64,000 nucleotides of DNA from Fodinibius salipaludis (GTDB lineage: Bacteria > Bacteroidota > Rhodothermia > Balneolales > Balneolaceae): NCBI RefSeq assembly GCF_002287075.1, contig NZ_NSKE01000009.1:62001-126000 (forward strand), read 5' to 3'. The translations under genes and the position numbers were made by a program. A model generated the notes under the pieces. The model saw nothing but the letters and a program-made list of their open reading frames with translations, had not been told where the DNA came from and ran no database searches. Positions 37,525-46,198 of the stretch are shown here, piece by piece. Numbering within the stretch: position 1 is the first letter of the stretch; every line of letters starts with the position of its first letter.

Positions 37525-37917
37525 ATGATTAAACGTACAATAGGTCTTCTTTTTATTGTAATGGCTGCATTAACTTTTAATAGTTATGGGCAGGCTAAAA
37601 TCACATTTAAGGTAAACTTGACTCCCCAGCTTGAAGATAGTGTTTTTATCCCTGGCAGAGATCAAATATATCTTAAGGGAGATGTATTTCCTCTTTCAGC
37701 CTCTCGCAAAGTCTATCTGAAAGATACAGCCCCAGTTGACAGTGTCTATGAAACCACGGTAAACTTCCCCTCTACAGCAAGTGGTAAACGTTTGAACTAC
37801 AATTTTTATATCCGAACTCCAGACCAGACGATGAGCGAGCAAATGAAGCGGCAGTTAGGAATTGGGGCAAAAGATCTGGAACTGAATGCAACTTATTTTA
37901 ACAGGTTTACATGGTAA
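37525..37917 (+). CDS. Small secreted beta-sandwich protein
   Basis: The product is about 130 residues from the ATG at 37525, which places a normal signal peptide at the N-terminus (MIKRTIGLLFIVMAALTFNSYGQ); an ATG at 37483 is also in frame. The mature part (ITFKVNLTPQLEDSVFIPGRDQIYLKGDVFPLS, then KVYLKDTAPVDSVYETTVNFP and LNYNFYIRTPD) has the alternating strands of starch-binding-like Ig domains found in T9SS proteins. No sorting domain is present. It is the last gene before the terminator at 37994-38018 and so probably belongs to the pseudopilin-like operon. Function is unknown. Confidence 0.68.
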   Translation: MIKRTIGLLFIVMAALTFNSYGQAKITFKVNLTPQLEDSVFIPGRDQIYLKGDVFPLSASRKVYLKDTAPVDSVYETTVNFPSTASGKRLNYNFYIRTPDQTMSEQMKRQLGIGAKDLELNATYFNRFTW

Positions 37918-37993
37918 ACTGCTGCTAAGCCATACGATCTTAAAAAAAATTAACCCCCGTTAAATTCATATAATATTTAACGATTCTAATCCA

Positions 37994-38027
37994 ATGCAGA
38001 GGAACCTCTCCTCTGCATTTTTTATTT
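37994..38027 (+). terminator. Rho-independent terminator closing the pseudopilin-like operon
   Basis: ATGCAGAGG-aacctct-CCTCTGCAT is a perfect 9-bp stem followed by TTTTTATTTTG. It separates the pseudopilin-like operon from the chaperone-usher-like locus. The ATG inside the stem is therefore not a gene start. Confidence 0.85.
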
Positions 38028-38116
38028 TGTTATATACTAAATACAAAAGAAGGACACTTAGGTTTTATTTTAATTACACAAAACATCTTGCCTCAGAAGA
38101 GGCTATATTCTATAAG

Positions 38117-38635
38117 ATGAACAAAAATATCTCTACATTTTTTCTGCTGTTCGTGACATTACTCTTAGTACCAATGGGTTCTCTACTGGCTCAACAAAAT
38201 GAGAATGGCACTGACGTAAATATCAATGTTTCGGCACAAGTCATCAGCAGTATTGAAATGATTACCATTAATTCGATGAACTTATCAGAAGTTGAACCTG
38301 AAAATAATCGGATTAGCATTAATCCCCAGAATAGTACCAATGCTGGTAAAATGATCGCTATCGGAAACCCGAACTCTGAGATACGCATAAGTTATCTTGA
38401 ACAACGTGAACTTACACAGCCCCAGAGATCCGAAACCCTGATTTTTAACTACGAGGTAGCTGGTAATACTGAAGATGACCAGTCATCAGCAAAGATCTTG
38501 GACCGGGAAAACCGCGATTTTGAATTTAACGAAGACGGACGTTTTTATCTTTGGATTGGGGGCAATGTCGATATTTCAACGGCCAGTCCCGGTAACTACC
38601 AAGGTGAATTCACTATAGATATTGAGTATATATAG
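38117..38635 (+). CDS. DUF4402-like pilin subunit 1
   Basis: The product is 172 residues from the ATG at 38117; a longer reading from 37994 would start inside a terminator hairpin. It has a signal peptide (NISTFFLLFVTLLLVPMGSLLAQQ). The mature region contains VNINVSAQVISSIEMITINSMNLSEV and GKMIAIGNPNSEIRISYLEQ, and ends FYLWIGGNVDISTASPGNYQGEFTIDIEYI. This matches the DUF4402 pattern of a W/V-I-G-G-x-L block and a final Y-x-G-x-hydrophobic strand. DUF4402 proteins accompany PapD-like chaperones and ushers. A secreted subunit of a fimbria-like fibre is inferred. It is two bases upstream of subunit 2. Confidence 0.78.
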   Translation: MNKNISTFFLLFVTLLLVPMGSLLAQQNENGTDVNINVSAQVISSIEMITINSMNLSEVEPENNRISINPQNSTNAGKMIAIGNPNSEIRISYLEQRELTQPQRSETLIFNYEVAGNTEDDQSSAKILDRENRDFEFNEDGRFYLWIGGNVDISTASPGNYQGEFTIDIEYI

Positions 38636-38637
38636 TC

Positions 38638-39240
38638 ATGAAAAAAATTTTATTCTATATATCACTCTTAGTCCTCATTCCCACAGCCGGGTATGGGCAA
38701 ATTAATTTTAGTGCTTATGCTGATTATGGTCTCGAAATCATTAACACCCCACAGGATCTTGATTTTGATCAAGTAGGTCCTATTATTGCTGATGGCAGTA
38801 CCTACTCCCTTGATGTGCATGAGGGAAATTATACGATCATTGAAATTATTGGTGTTAAATACCTGGATATATATGTAGATGTAACTGCAGAAGACTTAAC
38901 CGGGAATAATACCGGAGAGATCATTGATTTTACACTAAATGCCGCTTACAGTAACCAGTTGGGGAATGCTAAAAATCCGGCCAGTGTGAGCCTAAAATAT
39001 ATCAATGTTGCTAATAATACTTTCAATATCCGTGTTCCTATACTGGAGCGGCAAAGCCAACCTCCAAATCCTCCTCCAACCCCTCCAACCAAGGCCACCG
39101 ATTTAGATCCAAAATCGGATTATTCCAATCCTCTTTATGAAACCTTATATCTTTATCTGTATGGAGATATAGTAGTCCCCGAAGGTACAGCAGCTGATGC
39201 CTATACTGGTACAGTCACAATTAACATCAGCTATGATTAA
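38638..39240 (+). CDS. DUF4402-like subunit 2 with proline-rich loop
   Basis: The 200-residue product has a signal peptide (KKILFYISLLVLIPTAGYGQ). The first strands (INFSAYADYGLEIINTPQDLDFDQVGP) resemble the N-terminal strands of DUF4402 proteins. Near residue 140 there is a loop QPPNPPPTPPTKATDLDP not seen in its neighbours. It ends ADAYTGTVTINISYD, the usual G-T-V-x-I-x-I-x-Y final strand. The final eight bases overlap the next gene. It is probably a larger subunit or an adhesin-like tip, and is less certain than subunit 1. Confidence 0.72.
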   Translation: MKKILFYISLLVLIPTAGYGQINFSAYADYGLEIINTPQDLDFDQVGPIIADGSTYSLDVHEGNYTIIEIIGVKYLDIYVDVTAEDLTGNNTGEIIDFTLNAAYSNQLGNAKNPASVSLKYINVANNTFNIRVPILERQSQPPNPPPTPPTKATDLDPKSDYSNPLYETLYLYLYGDIVVPEGTAADAYTGTVTINISYD

Positions 39241-39769
39241 TCCCAATATTGACACGTCTATACTGGCGAAGACTTTTCTCCTTGCAGTTATCCTATTTTT
39301 AGTAAATGGTATAGCTTCTCAAGCACAATTTATTGATCTCCAGCTGAATATTGATTCGAAAATAACTGCTCGAACCGAACAACCCCTTGAATTTGGTACA
39401 TTGATGACCAACAGTGGTCGACGCATGATTGAGCTGGGCAGTCCCAATATGGGTATTTTCAGTATTACAGCGCTCGAAAATCAGATGCTTCTGGTAACGC
39501 TGGATAAACCTACTGAGCTTCGACATATGAATCCCTCCATAGATGATGTTATTCCGCTGGAACTGTTTTCAAGATACGCCTATTCGGCTCGAAATTATGA
39601 AACCTCTTATCCCCTGTCGGGTACGGTCAGCAGTATCAAGATAGAACCAAATTCGGACCCTGGGCCATGGAATTCCATCTATATTTTTATGCATGGCTCA
39701 GTGGATGTTGGTAATGTCCGGGATGGTACCTATGCCAACGAAATTGTGCTCAGTGTGGTATATCTTTAG
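39233..39769 (+). CDS. DUF4402-like subunit 3
   Basis: The product is 178 residues from the ATG at 39233, which gives a clean signal peptide (TSILAKTFLLAVILFLVNGIASQAQ); an earlier in-frame ATG at 39197 is buried in the preceding gene. The mature part contains LDQLNIDSKITARTEQPLEFG-type strands (seen as LQLNIDSKITARTEQPLEFGTLM), a GSPNMGIFSITALENQMLLVTLD strand pair, and the end YANEIVLSVVYL. It overlaps subunit 2 by eight bases, so the two are translationally coupled. A fibre or adhesin subunit is inferred. Confidence 0.75.
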   Translation: MINPNIDTSILAKTFLLAVILFLVNGIASQAQFIDLQLNIDSKITARTEQPLEFGTLMTNSGRRMIELGSPNMGIFSITALENQMLLVTLDKPTELRHMNPSIDDVIPLELFSRYAYSARNYETSYPLSGTVSSIKIEPNSDPGPWNSIYIFMHGSVDVGNVRDGTYANEIVLSVVYL

Positions 39770-40385
39770 CTCCTGTCATGTCGATTCTATCGAACCTACT
39801 ACTCTAAAACTTCGATGGGTAACCGTGCTATAGTAAATCTCTCTAAGGCAAATTAGGTCTCTCCCCTTCCTCCTACAAACTCAGGTTGCGACGACAATTT
39901 ATATAACGCTAAACAGATTGTCATTCCGAGCGGGTCGTAATCTATCCTGCTCCATCTATCAATATTAGATTATGGTAGATCTCCCCACTACACTCGGAAA
40001 AACTTCAGCCAAGATCACATATAAGAAAGCTTTGGTATTCAGGTGGGACATTCATGCCACTTGCTTCTACATTCTCTTTTCTAACTCCTCCCATTTAACA
40101 GTCATATTAATGATTTATAATTTGTGAAATAATGGCTACCTGTTAGTTTAGTAGCGGAAAATACAGATTCCAAAAACGGCTTATATGCTATGTATTCCTC
40201 GTTTTATACCAGCTATAGCAGCAGTTATCTGCAACGGTTTTAGGAATCAAATGTTAAGGAGCATTAATGCAGATTAAAAGGTTCTTAATTAATAGAACTT
40301 AATTTTAAGGCTCTCAGAAACTCCTTAAGTTTTAGCTGAAGAAAAAAAATTAAACGGTTATTACTCGCAACAAAAAATAAATATC
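39770..40385. other. Non-coding stretch with an inverted-repeat remnant
   Basis: No credible ORF is present. The stretch holds the inverted repeat at 39924-39999. Its final 200 bases are A+T rich and probably contain the promoter of the next subunit gene. The stretch separates subunits 1-3 from subunit 4 and the chaperone-usher pair. Confidence 0.5.
39924..39999. repeat. MITE-like inverted repeat (TTCCGAG...CTCGGAA)
   Basis: TTCCGAG at 39924-39930 faces CTCGGAA at 39993-39999, with further partial pairing inside (AATCTAT against TAGATT). The left end reads GTCATTCCGAGCG, typical of the 'TCATTCCGAG' intergenic repeat family of Bacteroidota relatives, which is recollection and not a search. 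Confidence 0.45.
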
Positions 40386-40970
40386 ATGAAACGGTCAATA
40401 TCTCTACTCACGGTTTTAGCTTTCGTTTTGGCATTCAGCGGAAGTGTTTATGCACAGAATGATGTGGTAAATACGTATGCTAATGTAATTCAGGATGTAA
40501 GTTACGCAACACAAACAGATCTCAACTTTGGAGATTTTGAAACATCTTTCACTTCAGGATCTGCGACCATTGATCCGCTTAATGCTTCTAACGATAGTGG
40601 GGTAAACGGTTCAAGAGGAGCAACAGATGGTTATAGTGCTGGTAAGGTTTTTATTTCTGGTGCAAGTGATCAATCTGTTACCGTAGATTTAAACACATCA
40701 ACTATACAATTAACCCCACAGTCAGGTGGCTCGAGTGATTATTTTACGCTCAATCCAATCGCCATGTCACATACTACAGGGCAAAATAGTTCTAACTCTG
40801 GTGGTAATAACTTGCCAGACGGTGGACAAGTTGACCTTGACAGTAGTGGTGATGCAACCGTTTGGATTGGTGGCGATTTGACCCCAACTGATGATGATGG
40901 AAGTGGCATGACTCCTGATTCATATGCCAATGAATCGGACCTTACCTTGACAATTAACTATACGTTTTAA
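40386..40970 (+). CDS. DUF4402-family subunit 4
   Basis: The 194-residue product has a signal peptide (KRSISLLTVLAFVLAFSGSVYAQ). It shows the clearest DUF4402 form: NTYANVIQDVSYATQTDLNFGDFETSF, AGKVFISGASDQSVTVDLNTSTIQLT, ATVWIGGDLTPTDDDGSG, then SYANESDLTLTINYTF. It is followed by a strong terminator (41001-41036) and is preceded by a 600-base gap, so it is likely a monocistronic, highly expressed major subunit. The periplasmic chaperone gene begins 128 bases later on the same strand. Confidence 0.85.
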   Translation: MKRSISLLTVLAFVLAFSGSVYAQNDVVNTYANVIQDVSYATQTDLNFGDFETSFTSGSATIDPLNASNDSGVNGSRGATDGYSAGKVFISGASDQSVTVDLNTSTIQLTPQSGGSSDYFTLNPIAMSHTTGQNSSNSGGNNLPDGGQVDLDSSGDATVWIGGDLTPTDDDGSGMTPDSYANESDLTLTINYTF

Positions 40971-41000
40971 TCATCACAGTATAGTAGTCTTTGAGAATAT

Positions 41001-41040
41001 AAAGCTTCAGAGCCTTGAAATATGCTCTGAAGCTTTTTTT
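41001..41040 (+). terminator. Strong terminator after DUF4402 subunit 4
   Basis: AAAGCTTCAGAGC pairs over 13 positions with GCTCTGAAGCTTT across a ten-base loop, followed by a run of T. It ends the monocistronic subunit 4 unit. Confidence 0.9.
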
Positions 41041-41098
41041 ATACAAACGAACTTTCTATATATTGTAGCTATCTTATCGGGATCAAATATTATCTATC

Positions 41099-41947
41099 AT
41101 GACATTATTAGCATCTACCGACATAAAAAAAGCTGCAATATTTTTTTGTCTTTGTTTTAGTTTCCTTTTAGTAAGTCAATCTTTTGCCCAGGTTAGCATC
41201 GCTCCAACTTCTTTATTTTTTGACCACCAAAACAGGTTTGGATCGCTAACAATAAGTAACGGTGGAGATCAAGCACAGGAGATCTCAATAAGTACGGAAT
41301 TTGGCTACCCAACCACACGAGATGGTAACCTTATGATCGTTAATGATTCTGTTTTGGCTGAAACAAAATCTATCGCCGACTGGGTTAAAATATTTCCTCA
41401 GAATTTTACTATTCAGCCCAACCAGCGTCAGACCGTTCGATTTGTGACCCGCCCTCCTAATAATCTGGATCCTGGAGGTTATTGGTCCCGTGTTAAAATT
41501 CAATCCAACCCTGTATCTCCGCCAATAGAATCCGTGGAAGAAAATCAGGTGGGAGCACAAATTAATTTGGTCGTCAACCAAGTTATCGCTGCTCACTATC
41601 GCACGCAAAAGGCTAAAACAGGTGTTCAGGTTTCTTCAGTCGATTTTACGAAGGCAGATAACACCGGTCAAATTGAAGTTACAATGGAACAAACCGGTAA
41701 TGCTCCTTTTGTGGGATCACTCAACGTGCGGGTTTCTAATGAGAATGGCGATACGGTTTATGAAAATACTACAACCAATTCGGTTTATACCTCTATCACA
41801 CGAAATTTCTCCATAGATCTTTCGGATCTCGACCCAGGCCAATATACTATCTCTGGTGAGATTACCTCTCAACGGCGTGATATTAGTCAAGATGACCTCC
41901 TGCAAATTCAACCTGTATCATTCGAAAAGCAAATTACGATTGAGTGA
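41099..41947 (+). CDS. PapD-like periplasmic pilus chaperone
   Basis: The 282-residue product has a signal peptide ending FLLVSQSFAQ. It has the two-domain layout of fimbrial chaperones. The N-domain has strand A1 VSIAPTSLFF and the G1 region KIFPQNFTIQPNQRQTVRFVTRPP near residue 108, matching the conserved 'PxxxxLxPxQxQxxRI' block, followed by DPGGYWSRVKI. The C-domain (IAAHYRTQKAKTGVQVSSVDF, GQIEVTMEQTGNAPFVGSLNV, SDLDPGQYTISGEI) is immunoglobulin-like. It donates a strand to immature subunits and carries them to the usher. The stop overlaps the usher GTG by four bases, which strongly supports a chaperone-usher pair. Confidence 0.85.
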   Translation: MTLLASTDIKKAAIFFCLCFSFLLVSQSFAQVSIAPTSLFFDHQNRFGSLTISNGGDQAQEISISTEFGYPTTRDGNLMIVNDSVLAETKSIADWVKIFPQNFTIQPNQRQTVRFVTRPPNNLDPGGYWSRVKIQSNPVSPPIESVEENQVGAQINLVVNQVIAAHYRTQKAKTGVQVSSVDFTKADNTGQIEVTMEQTGNAPFVGSLNVRVSNENGDTVYENTTTNSVYTSITRNFSIDLSDLDPGQYTISGEITSQRRDISQDDLLQIQPVSFEKQITIE

Positions 41948-44900
41948 GCAAACAATGGCTATCGTTTAAAACACTTACCATTTCGGCGACAGTTTGGCTC
42001 CTGCTTGCCCTTGCACACGTAGCTCAGGCTCAACAAAACGGGAATGGTAACGGCACCGAAGTTTATCTTACTTTTCAATACCAAGGGGTTGTCAGTAATT
42101 ATGTTACCGCCTATTACAAAGATGATCAGTTTTATCTACCTGTCAGCGAGCTGTTTTCTCTTCTCGAAATAAATCACACCGTAGACCAGGGAAATCTCAC
42201 TATTTCGGGAGTATATCTCGGTGAAACCCAATATCAGATTAATTTTAACAATCAGATTGCCGAAGCCGGCGATACGGAGCTTCAGCTGCAAGCCGATGAC
42301 TTCCTCATAAAGGAGATAGACTATTTTCTGAGGCCTGAAACTTTTGAACAACTCTTTGGCCTTACTTTTTCCACAAATTTCAATAGCCTTACCCTCGACT
42401 TGGATACCCCGGATAAAATGCCGGTAGTGGCCGCCTACGAACGCGAGCAGGAGCGTAAACAACTGGACCGGGAAGAGCCGTTGTTCGATCGTAGCTACTA
42501 TCCACTACAATACGATCGCAACTATCAAACGCTTAACGGGGCATTCCTCGACTACAACCTATCAGCCATTTATTCAAACAATTCACAGTTGTTTACGTTC
42601 AGCAACAGCCTTGGCGCTGAGGTGCTGGCCGGTGATGTACAGGGAAATATTTTTGGAGCTTTTTCAAATGAACAAAGCCAATTTACGACTCAGGGTCTCC
42701 GTTGGCGCTATGTTCAGCGTGACAATGACTATTTTAGCAGTATTATTGCCGGACAAACCAACTCCGAAGGTATAAGTAGCAGAGCTATTACCGGCGTCAA
42801 AATATCTAACAAGCCCATTGAACCGCGCCGTCTTTTTGATCGTTACCCCATTGAGGGCAATGTACCGGCACAATCCGAAGTGGAGCTATATCTTAATAAC
42901 CGCTTGGTCGATTTTCAAGAAGCTGATGAGTCCGGCAACTATCGGTTTTTGGTTCCCCTAACCTATGGCAGCACTGATTACTCCGTTCAGGCATACACCC
43001 CTTCAGGCCAAACCATGCAGCGCAGTTCTCGTATTCAAGTCCCCTTTGATTATCTTCCTCCGGGAGAAATGGACTACAGCATTAGCGCAGGCCGACTGGA
43101 GAACCCCATCCTTGGATCGAGAGAGCGCGGTTATTTGGGTGAAGCAAGCCTTTCGGCGGGTATCGCTGACTGGCTTACAGCTACCGGATCTACAGAATAC
43201 CTCACCGACTACCACAGTTCACTGCCTTCTTTTACCAGTACGCTAAACGCACGTCTATTTTCAAAATACCTTGTGAGTGCCAGTGCCAATACTGAAAATT
43301 TTTATCGTTTTTCTTCAAGCGTAGTATACGGTAGCGGGGCCAGCTGGAATCTGTCATATGATTACAACCCCGGGGATAGTCAACTTTATAACACGGGGGG
43401 GAGCGACCACCTGGGAAGAGTATCTTTATTTACTCCTTTCCAAATTGGAGAACTTCCACTTAATATTCGATGGTCTTCTACATATCAAACAAGAGGCAAT
43501 ACTGATCTTATTCGCTATCGTGCCGACTTGAGCTCGAGGCTGGGACGTCTTAATATACGATTTGGATATCAGGATCAGCAATCCGGAGATATACGTTGGC
43601 AAACAACATCATCATCAAGAATTACCAACTCCTATACATACTCACTGGGTCGCTATAATGATGTTCCCGCACTGCTTCGCGGCATGTTTATTCGTGGGCA
43701 ACTTTCCTACTTGCCGGGACTACAAGAACTGGAAGAAATGGAGTTCCAACTTTCCCGTGATCTATTCGAAACAGGACGGCTGCAGTTAACCTATGGACGT
43801 AACTTTTTAGGTAGATTCAATTCGCTAAGTCTAAATGTAACCATCGACTTCAATAAAGTTCGGAGTAATACCTCCGCTCGAACTACCGGTTCAGAATTAA
43901 CCGTCAATCAGAGCCTGCGCGGATCAATTGGGTACGATTCTTATGGTGATCGATTGTTGTTGAATAATAGACAGCAGGTGGGTCAAGCGGGGGCAGCAGT
44001 TCGCTTGTTTGTAGACAATAATAATGATGGAGAATATCAAGACAGCACTGATGAGGCTATTACAGATCCCGCCGTACGCATGAATCGGGCCGGTGGTCAA
44101 ACTTATATTAACAATGGTATTAATTATGTTTCACAGCTACTTCCCTATTATAGGTACGATCTTGAAATCAATAAAGGGGCTTTAAGTAACCCACTCTTAG
44201 TCCCTGATGTTGAAAACTTTTCGATCATTACCGATCCAAATCAATATAAAACAATCGAGATACCTTTTTATTTATCAGGAGTCATATCCGGACGAGTAGA
44301 CCGTAAAAGAGAGGGAGAACTCGAGGGACTGAGCGGAGTTCGTTTGTACTTGGAATCCAATTATGATGAGGGGTCTAAACGGGAAGCCTTTAGTAAAGAG
44401 ATGCGTACTTTTTCCGATGGATCGTTCTATACCTATGAAGTACCGCCTGGAAAATATCATTTGTTTATCGATCCCAATCAATTAGACTTCTTACAATCTG
44501 AGGCCGAGCCCGACACCATGAATATAGAGGTAGAATCACTTGCTGAAGGGGATTTTATAGAAGGTTTGAGTTTTATTGTAACACCACAAAAAGATACTAC
44601 AGATTTAGACAAACAGGAAAAAGTATCGGCAAATACAACCAAAACACAGCAAACAACAGTAGAAAAATCTGAGCAAGATTCATATTACAAAATTCAGCTT
44701 GCCAGCTTTAAAACCCAGCAAAAGGCTAAACAAATTGCTTTAGAAGCATCAAAGAATCTGGGCGGTTCTTTTACAGTGGTATTTAACACTAATACCAATT
44801 TATATGGAATCCGTAGTGTGCCCCTTACTAACCGTAAACAAGCAGTTGAAACCATTATTTCTTACCATAACAGTCAATACAAACAAGCCGCACTTGTTGT

Positions 44901-45657
44901 TCTTACAAACGGAGATAAAAAACCTTCAACCGTTCAAGGTAAGTTTATCCAAATTGGTGCCTTTAGCACTAAAGAACGGGCTGAACTATTTGCTAACAAA
45001 TCAGCAAAAAGATTAGATCAGGAAACAGCCATTACCTACAATAAAAAATCTGGGCTCTATAAAGTTTATATCAGTAAAAGATTTGGCTCTGAGCAAGAAC
45101 GGAAAAATATTTTAGCAAGTATTCGTAACCAGTATTCCTTTGATGATGCCTTCATCAATAAAGATCAAGATATTCAAATTGGCGCATTCAGTAATCCAAA
45201 CTCTGCTCAAACTTTTGCTGATCAGGCTCAGGCTACCCTCAACAGAAAAATAGCTGTAACCTATGATTCTAAGACACAGCTCCACGAAGTCTATATTGAT
45301 CAATTAACATCTTCATTAAGTTCATTAAGATCACAGCTGGCCGCAATCCGGAAAACCTCTCCCCCCTTTGATGACGCCTTTATAAACGTTTTCAATGACA
45401 CGCTTAAATCAGGTGGGAGACCCATGGAATTCACATACCAGGTTGAAATTGAAGGAGTCACCGAAGATTCTGAACATGCATTTATCTCATCTATTACTGA
45501 TGGGAATAACGATACAAATTTATCATATCCAGAAAAAGATAGGGTCCGGTTTAAGAAGGTAAGCTCGTGGACAGAGGCCCAGCAATTGCAACAAAAACTT
45601 TCCAAGATCTCAACCACAGGACATCCCATAGTTATTCTCATTGAAAAATCAGAATAG
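41944..45657 (+). CDS. FimD-like outer-membrane usher with C-terminal SPOR-like repeats
   Basis: The 1237-residue product (GTG start) has a signal peptide (LLLALAHVAQAQ). The N-terminal domain is EVYLTFQYQGVVSNYVTAYYKDDQFYLPVSELFSLL. The central region (about 185-690) has alternating outer-membrane strands with the usher plug-linked block VELYLNNRLVDFQEADESGNYRF and EMDYSISAGRLENP near residue 377. A carboxypeptidase-like/SdrD-type region follows (AAVRLFVDNNNDGEYQDSTDEAI, SGVISGRVDRK). Residues about 915-1237 carry repeats beginning KIQLASFKT, FIQIGAFST and IQIGAFSNP, which look like SPOR domains that bind peptidoglycan glycan strands, with a degenerate fourth. Normal ushers are about 850 residues and lack SPOR. 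It would assemble the DUF4402 subunits. Confidence 0.82.
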   Translation: MSKQWLSFKTLTISATVWLLLALAHVAQAQQNGNGNGTEVYLTFQYQGVVSNYVTAYYKDDQFYLPVSELFSLLEINHTVDQGNLTISGVYLGETQYQINFNNQIAEAGDTELQLQADDFLIKEIDYFLRPETFEQLFGLTFSTNFNSLTLDLDTPDKMPVVAAYEREQERKQLDREEPLFDRSYYPLQYDRNYQTLNGAFLDYNLSAIYSNNSQLFTFSNSLGAEVLAGDVQGNIFGAFSNEQSQFTTQGLRWRYVQRDNDYFSSIIAGQTNSEGISSRAITGVKISNKPIEPRRLFDRYPIEGNVPAQSEVELYLNNRLVDFQEADESGNYRFLVPLTYGSTDYSVQAYTPSGQTMQRSSRIQVPFDYLPPGEMDYSISAGRLENPILGSRERGYLGEASLSAGIADWLTATGSTEYLTDYHSSLPSFTSTLNARLFSKYLVSASANTENFYRFSSSVVYGSGASWNLSYDYNPGDSQLYNTGGSDHLGRVSLFTPFQIGELPLNIRWSSTYQTRGNTDLIRYRADLSSRLGRLNIRFGYQDQQSGDIRWQTTSSSRITNSYTYSLGRYNDVPALLRGMFIRGQLSYLPGLQELEEMEFQLSRDLFETGRLQLTYGRNFLGRFNSLSLNVTIDFNKVRSNTSARTTGSELTVNQSLRGSIGYDSYGDRLLLNNRQQVGQAGAAVRLFVDNNNDGEYQDSTDEAITDPAVRMNRAGGQTYINNGINYVSQLLPYYRYDLEINKGALSNPLLVPDVENFSIITDPNQYKTIEIPFYLSGVISGRVDRKREGELEGLSGVRLYLESNYDEGSKREAFSKEMRTFSDGSFYTYEVPPGKYHLFIDPNQLDFLQSEAEPDTMNIEVESLAEGDFIEGLSFIVTPQKDTTDLDKQEKVSANTTKTQQTTVEKSEQDSYYKIQLASFKTQQKAKQIALEASKNLGGSFTVVFNTNTNLYGIRSVPLTNRKQAVETIISYHNSQYKQAALVVLTNGDKKPSTVQGKFIQIGAFSTKERAELFANKSAKRLDQETAITYNKKSGLYKVYISKRFGSEQERKNILASIRNQYSFDDAFINKDQDIQIGAFSNPNSAQTFADQAQATLNRKIAVTYDSKTQLHEVYIDQLTSSLSSLRSQLAAIRKTSPPFDDAFINVFNDTLKSGGRPMEFTYQVEIEGVTEDSEHAFISSITDGNNDTNLSYPEKDRVRFKKVSSWTEAQQLQQKLSKISTTGHPIVILIEKSE

Positions 45658-45739
45658 GCATTTAATTCTGATTAACGCAGTACATAGCATAAAAACACAC
45701 TTATCCCTCTTTGATATAAGATATTTGTATCTAATACTG

Positions 45740-46141
45740 TTAGAAGTATGCAATAGAAGTTGTAAGCTCCCCCTGATACATACTGCTTAGCAGCTGCCCT
45801 TCCGATTGACCTTTAAAATGAATACCATTAGTTCCCTGCTCTTGTCTTCTATTACTTTCGATATTCATTATTATCTGGTTGCCATTCTGATCGGTCAATA
45901 TAATTTTATTAGCACTATTTATTAACACATTTCCTTCATTGATGCCTTTAAAATTTAATGATCCTAAATCAGACTTCTTATTCTGAGATAACAAAATAAG
46001 CTCTGGCATTTCAACATCAATGGTTGAACCACTGACAACCGTTACGCTCACACGCATCGTGGCTTGGGCTCCTTGTCCAACTGAGGAATAGGAAAAAAGC
46101 CCCATTAAAAGAATTATCAATATGTAAAATTTCTTGGTCAC
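45740..46141 (-). CDS. DUF4402-like subunit 5, convergent to the usher
   Basis: The 133-residue product has a signal peptide (KKFYILIILLMGLFSYSSVGQ). A short DUF4402-like body follows: ATMRVSVTVVSGSTIDVEMPELILL, NVLINSANKIILTDQNGNQ, and the end YQGELTTSIAYF, which matches the final strand of the other four subunits. It is transcribed towards the usher from the other side. A perfect 24-bp AT palindrome lies 34-57 bases upstream of its start. It may be an additional or alternative subunit. Confidence 0.75.
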   Translation of the reverse strand: MTKKFYILIILLMGLFSYSSVGQGAQATMRVSVTVVSGSTIDVEMPELILLSQNKKSDLGSLNFKGINEGNVLINSANKIILTDQNGNQIIMNIESNRRQEQGTNGIHFKGQSEGQLLSSMYQGELTTSIAYF

Positions 46142-46174
46142 AGTGTTCTCTTTCCTTGATTGAACCTATGACCA

Positions 46175-46198
46175 TAATATTAAAATATTTTAATATTA
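46175..46198. promoter_or_regulatory. Perfect 24-bp AT-only palindrome upstream of subunit 5
   Basis: The half TAATATTAAAAT is followed directly by its exact reverse complement. It lies 34-57 bases upstream of the subunit 5 start, where a regulator or nucleoid protein could act. Confidence 0.4.

Noticed and set aside
37994-38116. Upstream extension of DUF4402 subunit 1 beginning at ATG 37994
   Set aside because: The ATG lies in the stem of a strong terminator, and the extra 41 residues are unlike a signal peptide. The ATG at 38117 gives a clean signal peptide.
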